This document shows, piece after piece, positions 1-6,355 of a stretch of 6,526 nucleotides of DNA. The position numbers were made by a program, and so were the translations under genes. The stretch is taken from assembly GCA_021735285.1 (NCBI GenBank), contig JAIPHI010000150.1:1-6526 (forward strand), given 5' to 3'. This DNA is from Fidelibacterota bacterium. GTDB lineage: Bacteria > Fidelibacterota > UBA2242 > JAFGTP01. The notes beneath the pieces were generated by a model. It made no database searches. It was not told the DNA's origin and was given only the letters and a program-made list of their open reading frames with translations. Position 1 is the first letter of the stretch, and every line of letters starts with the position of its first letter.

Positions 1-158
1 GCAAGGTTAATAAATTTTATCAGCAAAATTGCCTGATGGAACAGGAATATGTGAAAAATCCTGATATTTCCGTCAAAGAATATGTTAAACAAACAATTGC
101 TAAAATTGGCGAAAATATGACTATTTCCAGGTTTACCAGATATAAACTTGGCGAATAG
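1..158 (+). CDS. tsf: Elongation factor Ts, C-terminal fragment (5' end outside window)
   Basis: The open frame runs from the first full codon at position 3 to a TAG at 156–158 and gives 51 residues; the rest of the gene lies upstream of the window. The fragment contains KNPDISVKEYVKQ followed by an ending in ISRFTRYKLGE, the pattern of the C-terminal part of EF-Ts, where a helix leads to a final RF.R(Y/F)..GE strand. EF-Ts is the cytoplasmic nucleotide exchange factor that releases GDP from EF-Tu during translation elongation. The identification rests on this tail and on the next genes being pyrH and frr, because rpsB–tsf–pyrH–frr is a widely conserved bacterial order. The gene probably shares a transcript with pyrH, which starts 20 nt later with no terminator between. 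The partial length prevents any statement about the N-terminal UBA-like domain. Confidence 0.9.
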   Translation, partial: KVNKFYQQNCLMEQEYVKNPDISVKEYVKQTIAKIGENMTISRFTRYKLGE

Positions 159-178
159 AATCTTTTAAATATTACACA

Positions 179-901
179 ATGAAAAAAATAGACTATAATA
201 GAGTTCTATTAAAGTTTTCCGGAGAAGCGCTTGCTGGTGGCAAGCGCTTTGGCATAGATAATGAAGTGCTTGATTATATCACTGATGAAATATTGAGCCT
301 GAATGAATATGATCTTGATCTGGGAATTGTAATTGGAGGCGGCAACATTTTTAGAGGTGTTGATATTACAACCGAAGGTGTGAATCGCATTCGGGCTGAT
401 TACATGGGTATGCTGGGCACAGTTATTAATGGCATTGCAATTCAAGATTATCTGATCCGGAAAAATGCAAAAGCAAGAGTGATGTCGGCTGTACGCATGG
501 ATGAAGTCGCTGAACCTATGATTATACGCAAGGCAGAAGAATATTTTGAAGAAGGTTATATCATAATTTTTACTGGTGGCACAGGCCGGCCTTTTTTCAG
601 CACTGATTCGGGAGCTGCTTTGCGAGCTGCTGAAATTGATGCTGATCTGCTTATTAAAGCTACAAAAGTTGATGGTGTTTATTCGGATGACCCCGAAAAG
701 AATAAAGAAGCGAAACTCTACAAAAAGCTCGATTACAAAACTGCGATCCATGATAAATTGGGAGTAATGGATACTACTGCTTTTAGTCTCTGTGAGGATA
801 ATGAAATTCCGATTATGGTATATAATATGATGAATTCCGGAGCTCTGAAAGAAAGTCTGATCAGTGAAAATGTAGGTACTTTAATTACAAAAGGAGGATA
901 A
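179..901 (+). CDS. pyrH: Uridylate (UMP) kinase
   Basis: The product is 240 residues, the normal length for the bacterial hexameric UMP kinase of the amino acid kinase fold, which phosphorylates UMP to UDP with ATP in the cytoplasm. Visible family motifs are LLKFSGEAL at residues 10–18 (phosphate-binding Lys12 and SGE), the GGGNIFRG loop at 53–60, ADYMGMLGTVINGIA at 73–87, FTGGTGRPFFSTDSGAALRA at 131–150 (UMP-binding and acceptor region), KATKVDGVYSDDP at 160–172 (ATP side) and VMDTTAFSLC at 196–205. The start at 179 fits the family, leaving only a few residues before the first strand, although no convincing Shine-Dalgarno sequence precedes it. The stop TAA overlaps the spacer of the frr ribosome binding site, and 2 nt separate the two genes, so translational coupling with frr is likely. 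No catalytic residue looks lost. Confidence 0.97.
   Translation: MKKIDYNRVLLKFSGEALAGGKRFGIDNEVLDYITDEILSLNEYDLDLGIVIGGGNIFRGVDITTEGVNRIRADYMGMLGTVINGIAIQDYLIRKNAKARVMSAVRMDEVAEPMIIRKAEEYFEEGYIIIFTGGTGRPFFSTDSGAALRAAEIDADLLIKATKVDGVYSDDPEKNKEAKLYKKLDYKTAIHDKLGVMDTTAFSLCEDNEIPIMVYNMMNSGALKESLISENVGTLITKGG
891..897 (+). promoter_or_regulatory. Strong Shine-Dalgarno sequence of frr, inside the pyrH 3' end
   Basis: AAGGAGG ends 6 nt before the frr ATG at 904 and is read at the same time as the Lys-Gly-Gly codons that end pyrH. It is the only near-consensus ribosome binding site in the window; pyrH has none visible, and carA and carB have weak ones. It fixes the frr start at 904 and suggests coupled or re-initiating translation. 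Confidence 0.85.
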
Positions 902-903
902 TC

Positions 904-1461
904 ATGTTAAGTGGTATATTGGACGATGCAGAAAAAAGAATGAAAAAAACTTCGAATTCAACCGCTGATAAACTGGCCTCGATCCGAACAGGTCATGCCA
1001 CTCCCAGTATTTTAGATAATATTACAGTTGACTATTATGGCAGTCAAACACCTTTAAGACAGCTGGCTAATGTGGCTGCTCCGGATAACAGATTATTAGT
1101 TGTGCAGGTTTATGACAAAAATTCAGTGGATAATGTTGACAAAGCAATTAAATCCTCAGACCTGGGCTTAAACCCGCAAGTGGAAGGCAATGTATTAAAA
1201 ATCCCAATTCCCAAACTCAGTCAGGAACGGCGTGAAGAAATGGTTAAATATGCGCATGAATTAACCGAAGAAGGTAAGATCGCAATCCGCAATATTCGCC
1301 GTGATGCCAAAGCAGATATTGAAGAACTCGAAGATGAACATGAAATTTCCGAAGACGATGCCCACCGTGCCCTGGAAGAACTCCAGGAGATCACAGATAA
1401 ATATACTGACAAGATCTCAGAGCTACTTGAAAACAAAGAAGAAGAGATCTTAGAAGAGTAA
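904..1461 (+). CDS. frr: Ribosome recycling factor (RRF)
   Basis: The product is 185 residues, the standard RRF length. RRF works with EF-G to split post-termination ribosomes and free mRNA and tRNA in the cytoplasm. The helical domain I is formed by residues ~1–30 and ~105–185, and the beta domain II by ~31–104. Family signatures seen are the RTGHATPSILD segment at 28–38, VDYYGSQTPL at 42–51, LGLNP at 87–91, IPIPKLSQERREEMVK at 100–115, RNIRRDA at 129–135 (the conserved Arg patch used for ribosome binding) and ISEDD at 148–152. The C-terminus is rich in Glu, as is common. Its start is fixed by the strong AAGGAGG site. The gene is the last protein gene of the tsf–pyrH–frr run, and a tRNA gene follows after 21 nt without a terminator between. 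Nothing in it appears truncated or unusual. Confidence 0.97.
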   Translation: MLSGILDDAEKRMKKTSNSTADKLASIRTGHATPSILDNITVDYYGSQTPLRQLANVAAPDNRLLVVQVYDKNSVDNVDKAIKSSDLGLNPQVEGNVLKIPIPKLSQERREEMVKYAHELTEEGKIAIRNIRRDAKADIEELEDEHEISEDDAHRALEELQEITDKYTDKISELLENKEEEILEE

Positions 1462-1482
1462 AGTTACTAAAAAATTCACAAA

Positions 1483-1556
1483 GCGAGTGTAGTTCAATGG
1501 TAGAACCTCAGCTTCCCAAGCTGATGACGAGGGTTCGATTCCCTTCACTCGCTCCA
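1483..1556 (+). tRNA. tRNA-Gly, anticodon CCC, CCA encoded
   Basis: A full cloverleaf folds. The acceptor stem GCGAGTG (1483–1489) pairs perfectly with CACTCGC (1546–1552). The D arm is GTTC/GAAC around a loop with GG. The anticodon stem TCAGC (1508–1512) pairs with GCTGA (1520–1524) around the loop TTCCCAA, placing CCC at 1515–1517 to read GGG codons. The variable loop is 4 nt, the T stem GAGGG/CCCTT has one G–T wobble, and the T loop is TTCGATT. The discriminator is T1553, normal for bacterial glycine tRNAs, and CCA (1554–1556) is encoded. The gene lies 21 nt after frr and 6 nt before a terminator. No separate promoter fits in that 21-nt gap, so it is probably cotranscribed with frr and released by processing. 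Confidence 0.97.
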
Positions 1557-1562
1557 CATCTA

Positions 1563-1587
1563 AGCCGGACATGTCCGGCTCTTTTTT
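1563..1587 (+). terminator. Intrinsic terminator after tRNA-Gly
   Basis: Positions 1563–1580 form a perfect 18-nt palindrome: AGCCGGACA followed by its reverse complement. As a hairpin this gives a GC-rich stem of 7–8 bp with a 2–4 nt loop. It is followed by CTTTTTT (1581–1587), the expected U-tract. It sits 6 nt after the tRNA CCA end and should terminate the tsf–pyrH–frr–tRNA transcript, separating it from carAB. Confidence 0.93.
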
Positions 1588-1681
1588 AAACATACTTACC
1601 GGCTAATTCCGAAGAGGGGAATTTGGAATCTCCGGAATGGAGAGGAAAATTCTGACTAAAACCTTAAATAATAGGTGTAGA
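1588..1681 (+). promoter_or_regulatory. carA leader and presumed carAB promoter region
   Basis: This 94-nt gap between the tRNA terminator and the preferred carA start should contain the carAB promoter, because the terminator closes the upstream unit. No clean -35/-10 pair could be picked by eye; TTAAATAAT near 1665–1673 is only a weak -10-like string. The leader has two small inverted repeats: AATTCC/GGAATT (1605–1610 and 1618–1623) and TCTCC/GGAGA (1629–1633 and 1639–1643). The likely carA ribosome binding site is AGGTG at 1673–1677, 4 nt before ATG. No second terminator hairpin with a T-run was seen, so a classical pyrimidine attenuator is not supported. Confidence 0.4.
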
Positions 1682-2740
1682 ATGAAATTAAAACTTGAAA
1701 ATGGGATGACTTTCCAGGGAAAAAGCTTTGGGAGTACCCGGGATATAGCTGGTGAAGTTGTATTTAACACCGGTATGGTTGGCTATCCCGAAACCATGAC
1801 CGATCCTTCTTATTATGGCCAAATATTAGTTTTAACTTATCCTTTGATCGGGAATTATGGAGTTCCTGAATTCAATCCCCAGCCCTGGGAATTGTTGCGA
1901 TATTTTGAATCTTCCGGAATAAAAATAAGTGGTTTGATCGTCTCTGAATATTCTGAGCATTACTCCCACTGGAATGCTCAACAAAGTCTGGCTGAGTGGT
2001 TGAAAAAGGAGAATGTCCCTGCTATAACAGGCATTGATACCCGCTATTTAACCCAAATTCTGCGAGAAAAAGGGACTATGCTGGGCAAGATTTATTGCGA
2101 GGACGAACCTGAAACCTATGATCCCAATCAATTTAACCTTCCAGCCAAAATTTCAGTTGATGAAGAAGTGGTTTATGGCAGGGGAAAATACAGAATTGCA
2201 ATGCTCGATTGCGGTTGTAAAAATAGTATCATATCAAATTTTACAGAACGTGAGGTAGAAGTTCTACGTTTGCCCTGGAATGCGGAAGTGAAAGATAAAG
2301 ATTTTGACGCTCTTTTTATATCGAACGGTCCAGGCGACCCCAAGATGTGCAAAGAAACGATTGAGACCACCCGCTGGGCAATCGAGCATGATATTCCGAC
2401 TTTAGGGATCTGTCTTGGTCACCAGATCATTGCTCTGGCGGTCGATGCTGATACTTACAAACTCAAATACGGACACAGAAGTCAGAACCAGCCTGTGATT
2501 GATCCCCGTACTAAGAAATGTATCATAACTTCCCAGAATCATGGCTTTGCTGTGAAACGCGATACTCTACCTGAAGGCTGGGAAGAATGGTTTGTCAATT
2601 TGAATGATGAAACCAATGAAGGGATCAGACATGACTCGGGCAAATTTCTCAGCACGCAATTTCACCCCGAAGCAGGTCCGGGACCGTCTGATGCACAATT
2701 TATCTTTGACAAATTTGTTGAAGTTATAACTAATAACTAA
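1682..2740 (+). CDS. carA: Carbamoyl-phosphate synthase, small (glutaminase) subunit
   Basis: From the ATG at 1682 the product is 352 residues, normal for CarA, which hydrolyses glutamine and channels ammonia to CarB. Numbering from this start, the N-terminal CPSase small-chain domain occupies ~1–150, with LENGMTFQG, FNTGMVGYPETMTDPSY and LTYPLIGNYG. The class I glutamine amidotransferase domain covers ~168–352. It shows FISNGPGDP at 213–220 with neighbours, the nucleophile elbow GICLGHQ with Cys244, SQNHGFAV near 284–291, and QFHPE with His328 and Glu330 completing the triad. The frame is open to an ATG at 1637, adding 15 residues. The later start is preferred because MKLKLENG matches where family members begin and AGGTG precedes it, whereas the extra peptide looks like leader. 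carB begins 11 nt after the stop, so the two form an operon. The sequence style (YPLIGNYGVP, EYSEHYSHW) suits the Bacteroidetes/eukaryote-like branch. Confidence 0.95.
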   Translation: MKLKLENGMTFQGKSFGSTRDIAGEVVFNTGMVGYPETMTDPSYYGQILVLTYPLIGNYGVPEFNPQPWELLRYFESSGIKISGLIVSEYSEHYSHWNAQQSLAEWLKKENVPAITGIDTRYLTQILREKGTMLGKIYCEDEPETYDPNQFNLPAKISVDEEVVYGRGKYRIAMLDCGCKNSIISNFTEREVEVLRLPWNAEVKDKDFDALFISNGPGDPKMCKETIETTRWAIEHDIPTLGICLGHQIIALAVDADTYKLKYGHRSQNQPVIDPRTKKCIITSQNHGFAVKRDTLPEGWEEWFVNLNDETNEGIRHDSGKFLSTQFHPEAGPGPSDAQFIFDKFVEVITNN

Positions 2741-2751
2741 AAGAGATAAAT

Positions 2752-5700
2752 ATGGATTTAACTGACAAGAAAGTACTTATATTAGGGAGCGCAGCTTTAA
2801 AAATTGGCGAAGCCGGTGAATTCGATTATTCCGGTAGCCAGGCTATTAAAGCTTTACAAGAAGAAGGTGTTTATACTATTCTGGTTAATCCCAATATTGC
2901 TACTATTCAAACTTCTGAAGACCTTGCTGACGAAGTCTATTTTTTACCTGTCAATGTGGAATTTGTAGAAAAAGTGATTAAAAAGACCAGACCTGATGGT
3001 ATTTTATTAGGATTTGGGGGGCAAACAGCTCTGAATACTGGCATGGAATTACAGGAAAAAGGTATTCTAGAAAAATACAATGTAAAATCTTATGGAACAT
3101 CAGTTGAAACGATTGTGAATTGTGAAGATAGAGGCAAATTTGTTGACCGCCTGGATGAGATAGATGTCAAAACTGCCAAAAGTAAACCGGCTGAGACAGT
3201 TGATAAAGCATTATCAATAGCAAAAGATTTTGGATATCCGGTCATAGCCAGGGTCGGTTATGCTTTGGGAGGTTTAGGTTCCGGCGTTTGTTACACTGAA
3301 GAAGAGCTCAAAGACCTGACCGAAAAATCATTCAAACATACATCCCAGATCCTAATTGAAGAATATCTGGAAGGCTGGAAAGAGGTAGAATACGAGGTTA
3401 TGGCTGACCGCTATGGGAATTGTATGATCATTTGTAATATGGAAAATATAGATCCCATGGGTATTCATACCGGAGAAAGTATTGTTGTATCTCCGAGCCA
3501 GACACTTTCCAACCGTGACTATCATATTCTCAGAGAAATCGCAATTAAAACAGTTCTTCATTTAGGAGTCTGTGGGGAGTGTAATATTCAATACGCCTAC
3601 GATCCAAAATCAGAAGATTATAGAGTAATTGAAGTCAATCCCCGGCTTTCCCGAAGCTCAGCCCTGGCATCAAAAGCCACTGGGTATCCCATCGCAAAAA
3701 TTGCAGCCAAACTAATGCTGGGTCATAGTATCTATGAATTAAGAAATAGTATTACAAAATCAACGTCAGCCTTTTTCGAACCCGCTCTGGATTATGTCGT
3801 AGTCAAAATGCCCAAATGGGACCTTAAGAAATTCAGGCGTGTATCTCGCAAAATTGGGACGGGCATGAAGTCGGTAGGTGAAGTCATGGCTATTGGTAGA
3901 AATTTCGAAGAAGCCATGCAAAAGGCTGTGCGCATGCTCAAGATCGGCGCCCATGGAGTCGATGATCATCAGAAATTTGATTTTGAAGACCTTGATGAGG
4001 AGCTTCAACAACCGACAGAAGAACGTATTTTTGCTGTATCGAAAGCGCTCGAAGAAGGTTATTCAATTGATAAACTCCATGAACTAACACATATCAATGC
4101 CTGGTACCTTCAGAAGATCAAAAATATTATCGATATAAAGAAAGACTTGAGGGAGAAGAAGTTAGATAAATCATTACTCCTCTCTGCTAAGATGGCCGGT
4201 TTTTCCGATCAACAAATTGGCAATATTAAAAAACAAAAAACCGAAGAGATTGTTTCGCTCAGGAAAGATTACAAGATTTATCCTAAATTACGCCAGATCG
4301 ATACCTTGGCAGCGGAATATCCGGCTAAAACAAATTATCTTTATCTCACCTACCATAGTGACAAAGATGATATAGAAAGTTTTCCTAATAATACTGTACT
4401 TTTACTGGGCTCAGGTGCCTACCGGATTGGTAGTTCGGTAGAATTTGACTGGAGTTGTGTGACTGCCGGTAAGACCCTTCGGAAACTTGGCTATAAAACC
4501 ATTATGCTGAATTTTAATCCCGAAACTGTCAGTACGGATTATGATGAATTCCATTATCTTGTTTTTGATAATATTGATCTGGAAACAGTGCGTGAAGTCT
4601 ATCAAAAATTTAACCCTATTGGGGTAATTGTGTCCGTTGGTGGGCAAATTGCTAACAATCTGGCCATGGACCTCCATAAAAGTGGAATCCGGGTGCTGGG
4701 CACTTCACCCCTGGATATTGATCGGGCGGAAAATAGAAAAAATTTCTCATCAATGCTGGATAAATTGAATATTGACCAGCCGCAGTGGAAAGAATTAACT
4801 TCTATGGACGAAGCCAAGGAGTTTGCCAGCGAACAGGGCTATCCGGTTTTGATCCGGCCTTCATACGTACTGAGTGGTGCTGCCATGGCAGTGGCTTCCA
4901 ATGAGGATGAACTCAAACAATATCTGGATAAAGCGGTTACGATTTCACCGGATTATCCCACAGTGATCAGTAAATTTTTAGATAATGCCAAAGAAATAGA
5001 AATGGATGCCGTGGCTCAAAATGGTGAAATTGTAGCCTATGCTATATCCGAACATGTTGAGAATGCAGGTGTGCATTCCGGGGATGCAACCATGGTTCTG
5101 CCCCCCCAAAGAACCTATCTGGAAACTATCCGCAAGATTAGAATAATCGGTAGAAAGATCGCTTCCGCACTCAATATTAATGGGCCTTTAAATATTCAAT
5201 TCATCGCCAAAAACAATCAGGTCAAGGTTATAGAGTGTAATCTAAGAACTTCACGAAGTTTTCCTTTTGTCTCCAAAGTCATGGGTAACAATTTCATCGA
5301 TATTGCCACTCGCGTGATAATGAAAGTACCGGTTGAGAAAAATTTGAACTCTCTATTTGAACTGGATTATGTAGGAGTGAAAGCGCCTCAATTTTCCTTT
5401 ACCCGCCTGAAAGGTGCTGATCCCAATCTGGGAGTAGAAATGGCCTCTACAGGTGAAGTTGGCTGCCTGGGTGATAATTTTGATGAAGCCTTTCTCAAGG
5501 CCTTAAACTCAGTGGGGTACTCTTTTGATATAAAAAGTGTACTGTTTTCAACCGGACCTATCGAATCCAAAGCGGAGTTGCTGGATGCTGCCCGCTATTT
5601 GCAAAAAGTGGGCACCACATTCTATGCGACGGCAGGAACCGCCAATTTTTTGGAATCTAATGACTTTCCGGTTAAAAGGTTACATTGGCCTCTGGAAGAA

Positions 5701-5934
5701 AAGCAACCTAATATCATTGATTATCTTAAAAATGGTAAGATCGATCTCGTGATCAATATTCCCAAAAACTACCAGAAAGAAGAATTGACCAATGGTTATT
5801 TGATTAGAAGAGCTGCTATAGATTATAATGTAATGCTCATTACCAATCGTCAGCTGGTGGTGCGCTTTATAGAAGCTTTGGCCCGTGATTCTCACAAAAA
5901 ATTAAAAGCAGCTGAATGGAGAGAGCATCGCTAG
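2752..5934 (+). CDS. carB: Carbamoyl-phosphate synthase, large (synthetase) subunit
   Basis: The 1060-residue product has the expected full length and two-fold layout of CarB, which makes carbamoyl phosphate from bicarbonate, ammonia and two ATP for pyrimidine and arginine synthesis. The first half has a pre-ATP-grasp fold (LILGSAALKIGEAGEFDYSG, 8–27), then ATP-grasp 1 with the glycine loop RVGYALGGLGSG at 167–178, DPMGIHTGESIVVSPSQTL at 234–252 and VIEVNPRLSRSSALASKATG at 292–311. An oligomerisation region covers ~410–545. The second half repeats this: LLGSGAYRIGSSVEFDWS (551–568), RPSYVLSGAAM (702–712), EHVENAGVHSGDATMVLPPQ (767–786) and VIECNLRTSRSFPFVSKVMG (826–845). A methylglyoxal-synthase-like allosteric domain spans ~925–1050. 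Its tail, with IDLVINIPKN and YLIRRAAID, resembles eukaryotic CAD/CPS and Bacteroidetes CarB more than E. coli. A weak AAGAGA lies 5 nt before the ATG. A hairpin terminator follows 13 nt after the stop. Confidence 0.97.
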   Translation: MDLTDKKVLILGSAALKIGEAGEFDYSGSQAIKALQEEGVYTILVNPNIATIQTSEDLADEVYFLPVNVEFVEKVIKKTRPDGILLGFGGQTALNTGMELQEKGILEKYNVKSYGTSVETIVNCEDRGKFVDRLDEIDVKTAKSKPAETVDKALSIAKDFGYPVIARVGYALGGLGSGVCYTEEELKDLTEKSFKHTSQILIEEYLEGWKEVEYEVMADRYGNCMIICNMENIDPMGIHTGESIVVSPSQTLSNRDYHILREIAIKTVLHLGVCGECNIQYAYDPKSEDYRVIEVNPRLSRSSALASKATGYPIAKIAAKLMLGHSIYELRNSITKSTSAFFEPALDYVVVKMPKWDLKKFRRVSRKIGTGMKSVGEVMAIGRNFEEAMQKAVRMLKIGAHGVDDHQKFDFEDLDEELQQPTEERIFAVSKALEEGYSIDKLHELTHINAWYLQKIKNIIDIKKDLREKKLDKSLLLSAKMAGFSDQQIGNIKKQKTEEIVSLRKDYKIYPKLRQIDTLAAEYPAKTNYLYLTYHSDKDDIESFPNNTVLLLGSGAYRIGSSVEFDWSCVTAGKTLRKLGYKTIMLNFNPETVSTDYDEFHYLVFDNIDLETVREVYQKFNPIGVIVSVGGQIANNLAMDLHKSGIRVLGTSPLDIDRAENRKNFSSMLDKLNIDQPQWKELTSMDEAKEFASEQGYPVLIRPSYVLSGAAMAVASNEDELKQYLDKAVTISPDYPTVISKFLDNAKEIEMDAVAQNGEIVAYAISEHVENAGVHSGDATMVLPPQRTYLETIRKIRIIGRKIASALNINGPLNIQFIAKNNQVKVIECNLRTSRSFPFVSKVMGNNFIDIATRVIMKVPVEKNLNSLFELDYVGVKAPQFSFTRLKGADPNLGVEMASTGEVGCLGDNFDEAFLKALNSVGYSFDIKSVLFSTGPIESKAELLDAARYLQKVGTTFYATAGTANFLESNDFPVKRLHWPLEEKQPNIIDYLKNGKIDLVINIPKNYQKEELTNGYLIRRAAIDYNVMLITNRQLVVRFIEALARDSHKKLKAAEWREHR

Positions 5935-5942
5935 CCCTGAGA

Positions 5943-5969
5943 TGTAGCCCAACTTTCCTAAGTTGGGTT
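5943..5969 (+). repeat. REP-like palindrome, copy A1 (forward)
   Basis: The copy reads TGTAG, then the stem arm CCCAACTT (5948–5955), loop TCCT (5956–5959), the second arm AAGTTGGG (5960–5967), then TT. The 8-bp stem is perfect. The tetranucleotide GTAG (5944–5947) directly at the 5' foot of the stem is the known mark of REP elements mobilised by REP-associated tyrosine transposases; assigning this family is an inference. Other copies are at 6124–6150, 6469–6495 (inverted) and 6502–6526. It begins 8 nt after the carB stop. Confidence 0.88.
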
Positions 5970-5974
5970 TTATT
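5948..5974 (+). terminator. Probable carAB terminator formed by repeat copy A1
   Basis: The 8-bp stem CCCAACTT/AAGTTGGG with a 4-nt loop is followed by TTTTATT (5968–5974), which matches an intrinsic terminator. Its place, 13 nt after the carB TAG, fits the end of the carAB transcript. The T-run is interrupted by one A, so efficiency may be moderate. Here a dispersed repeat seems to serve as the gene's terminator. Confidence 0.7.
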
Positions 5975-6003
5975 CTGAAAGTTTCAATGACTTGCAGAAT
6001 AAA
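5969..6003. repeat. Inverted repeat directly 3' of copy A1
   Basis: TTTATTCTG (5969–5977) is the exact reverse complement of CAGAATAAA (5995–6003), a 9-bp stem with a 17-nt loop. It overlaps the T-run of the A1 terminator, so the two structures would compete partly. It occupies the same place relative to A1 as the other palindromes that follow A2 and A3. Confidence 0.6.
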
Positions 6004-6066
6004 GTTATAGCAGGGTTTTAGATGAATATGAAGGCATGTTAATTGTGAAAGAGTTCAGCTTTGTGT

Positions 6067-6120
6067 TTTTATTGTTTTGCTTTCTGGATATTATTTCGGG
6101 CATTGAGCCCCCAATATTTG
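6067..6120 (+). repeat. Hairpin element B, copy 1
   Basis: The copy begins at TTTTATTGT and includes the core TTTCGGGCATTGAGCCC, with GGGC/GCCC arms around an ATTGA loop. The 23 nt at 6088–6110 are identical to 6436–6458 of copy 2, and similarity extends about 21 nt upstream with one 1-nt indel. The outer arms pair only partly here, unlike copy 2. It ends 3 nt before repeat copy A2. Confidence 0.75.
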
Positions 6121-6123
6121 TAT

Positions 6124-6150
6124 TGTAGCCCAACTTTCCCAAGTTGGGTT
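6124..6150 (+). repeat. REP-like palindrome, copy A2 (forward)
   Basis: This copy is identical to A1 over 27 nt except that the loop is TCCC instead of TCCT. The stem arms are at 6129–6136 and 6141–6148, and GTAG is at 6125–6128. The downstream sequence is CTATTT rather than a T-run, so it is a weaker terminator candidate than A1. Confidence 0.88.
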
Positions 6151-6182
6151 CTATTTAGAAGACCTAATTGTCTTCTAAATAG
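6151..6182. repeat. Perfect 13-bp inverted repeat directly 3' of copy A2
   Basis: CTATTTAGAAGAC (6151–6163) and GTCTTCTAAATAG (6170–6182) are exact reverse complements separated by a 6-nt loop. The element abuts the last TT of A2 with no spacer, so the RNA would fold as two stacked adjacent hairpins. There is no T-run after it, which argues against a simple terminator. Confidence 0.85.
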
Positions 6183-6184
6183 AC

Positions 6185-6235
6185 AAAAGCAGAAGAAGTT
6201 TATGACGAAGATAATTGATTTTGAAAATATTAGAT
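6185..6235 (+). repeat. Direct repeat element C, copy 1
   Basis: The first 19 nt (AAAAGCAGAAGAAGTTTAT) are identical to 6356–6374, and 33 of the first 39 positions match copy 2 at a constant offset of 171; similarity continues to about 6235 with one 1-nt indel. In one frame it encodes KQKKFMTKIIDFEN, in line with a TAA at 6250–6252. No gene is claimed. Confidence 0.7.
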
Positions 6236-6282
6236 CTAAGATTTCATTCTAATAATTCAAAAGCATAGAATAATTTTTTACG

Positions 6283-6325
6283 ACTTTTCTACTCGACCAC
6301 TTTGCAACTCCACCACTCGACAACT
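6283..6325 (+). repeat. Degenerate tandem repeat with 8-bp period (ACTCGACM-like)
   Basis: Successive 8-mers are ACTTTTCT, ACTCGACC, ACTTTGCA, ACTCCACC and ACTCGACA, followed by ACT. Every unit begins with ACT at exactly 8-nt steps (6283, 6291, 6299, 6307, 6315, 6323), and units 2 and 5 share ACTCGAC. It looks like a decayed short tandem array between elements C1 and C2. Confidence 0.65.
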
Positions 6326-6355
6326 GATATCAAGACAAAAGTAAAATGAATGGAA

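Noticed and set aside
209..751. 180-codon minus-strand open frame opposite pyrH
   Set aside because: It is antisense to a clear pyrH gene, and its composition reflects the complement of the pyrH codons with no family resemblance.
1624..1673. sigma70-type promoter for carAB
   Set aside because: TTGGAA (1624) and TTAAAT (1665) are too far apart, and no -35/-10 pair with 16–18 nt spacing was convincing, so no promoter is called.
1637..1681. Upstream ATG that would extend carA by 15 residues
   Set aside because: No well-spaced ribosome binding site precedes it, the added peptide does not look like the CarA N-terminus, and MKLKLENG at 1682 matches where the family begins and has AGGTG before it.
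1588..1681. PyrR-type or UTP-sensing attenuator before carA
   Set aside because: The leader is under 100 nt, has no antiterminator/terminator pair and no T-run after a hairpin, and no PyrR-binding loop could be recognised.
6004..6066. Possible small gene or RNA between copy A1's inverted repeat and element B1
   Set aside because: Short ATG frames stop within a few codons, and no notable stem or T-run was found.
6061..6252. 63-codon open frame with TTG start in the 3' intergenic stretch
   Set aside because: It runs through repeat elements B1, A2, the 13-bp inverted repeat and C1, has no ribosome binding site, and its translation is Cys/Phe/Trp-rich with no recognised family. It looks like chance.
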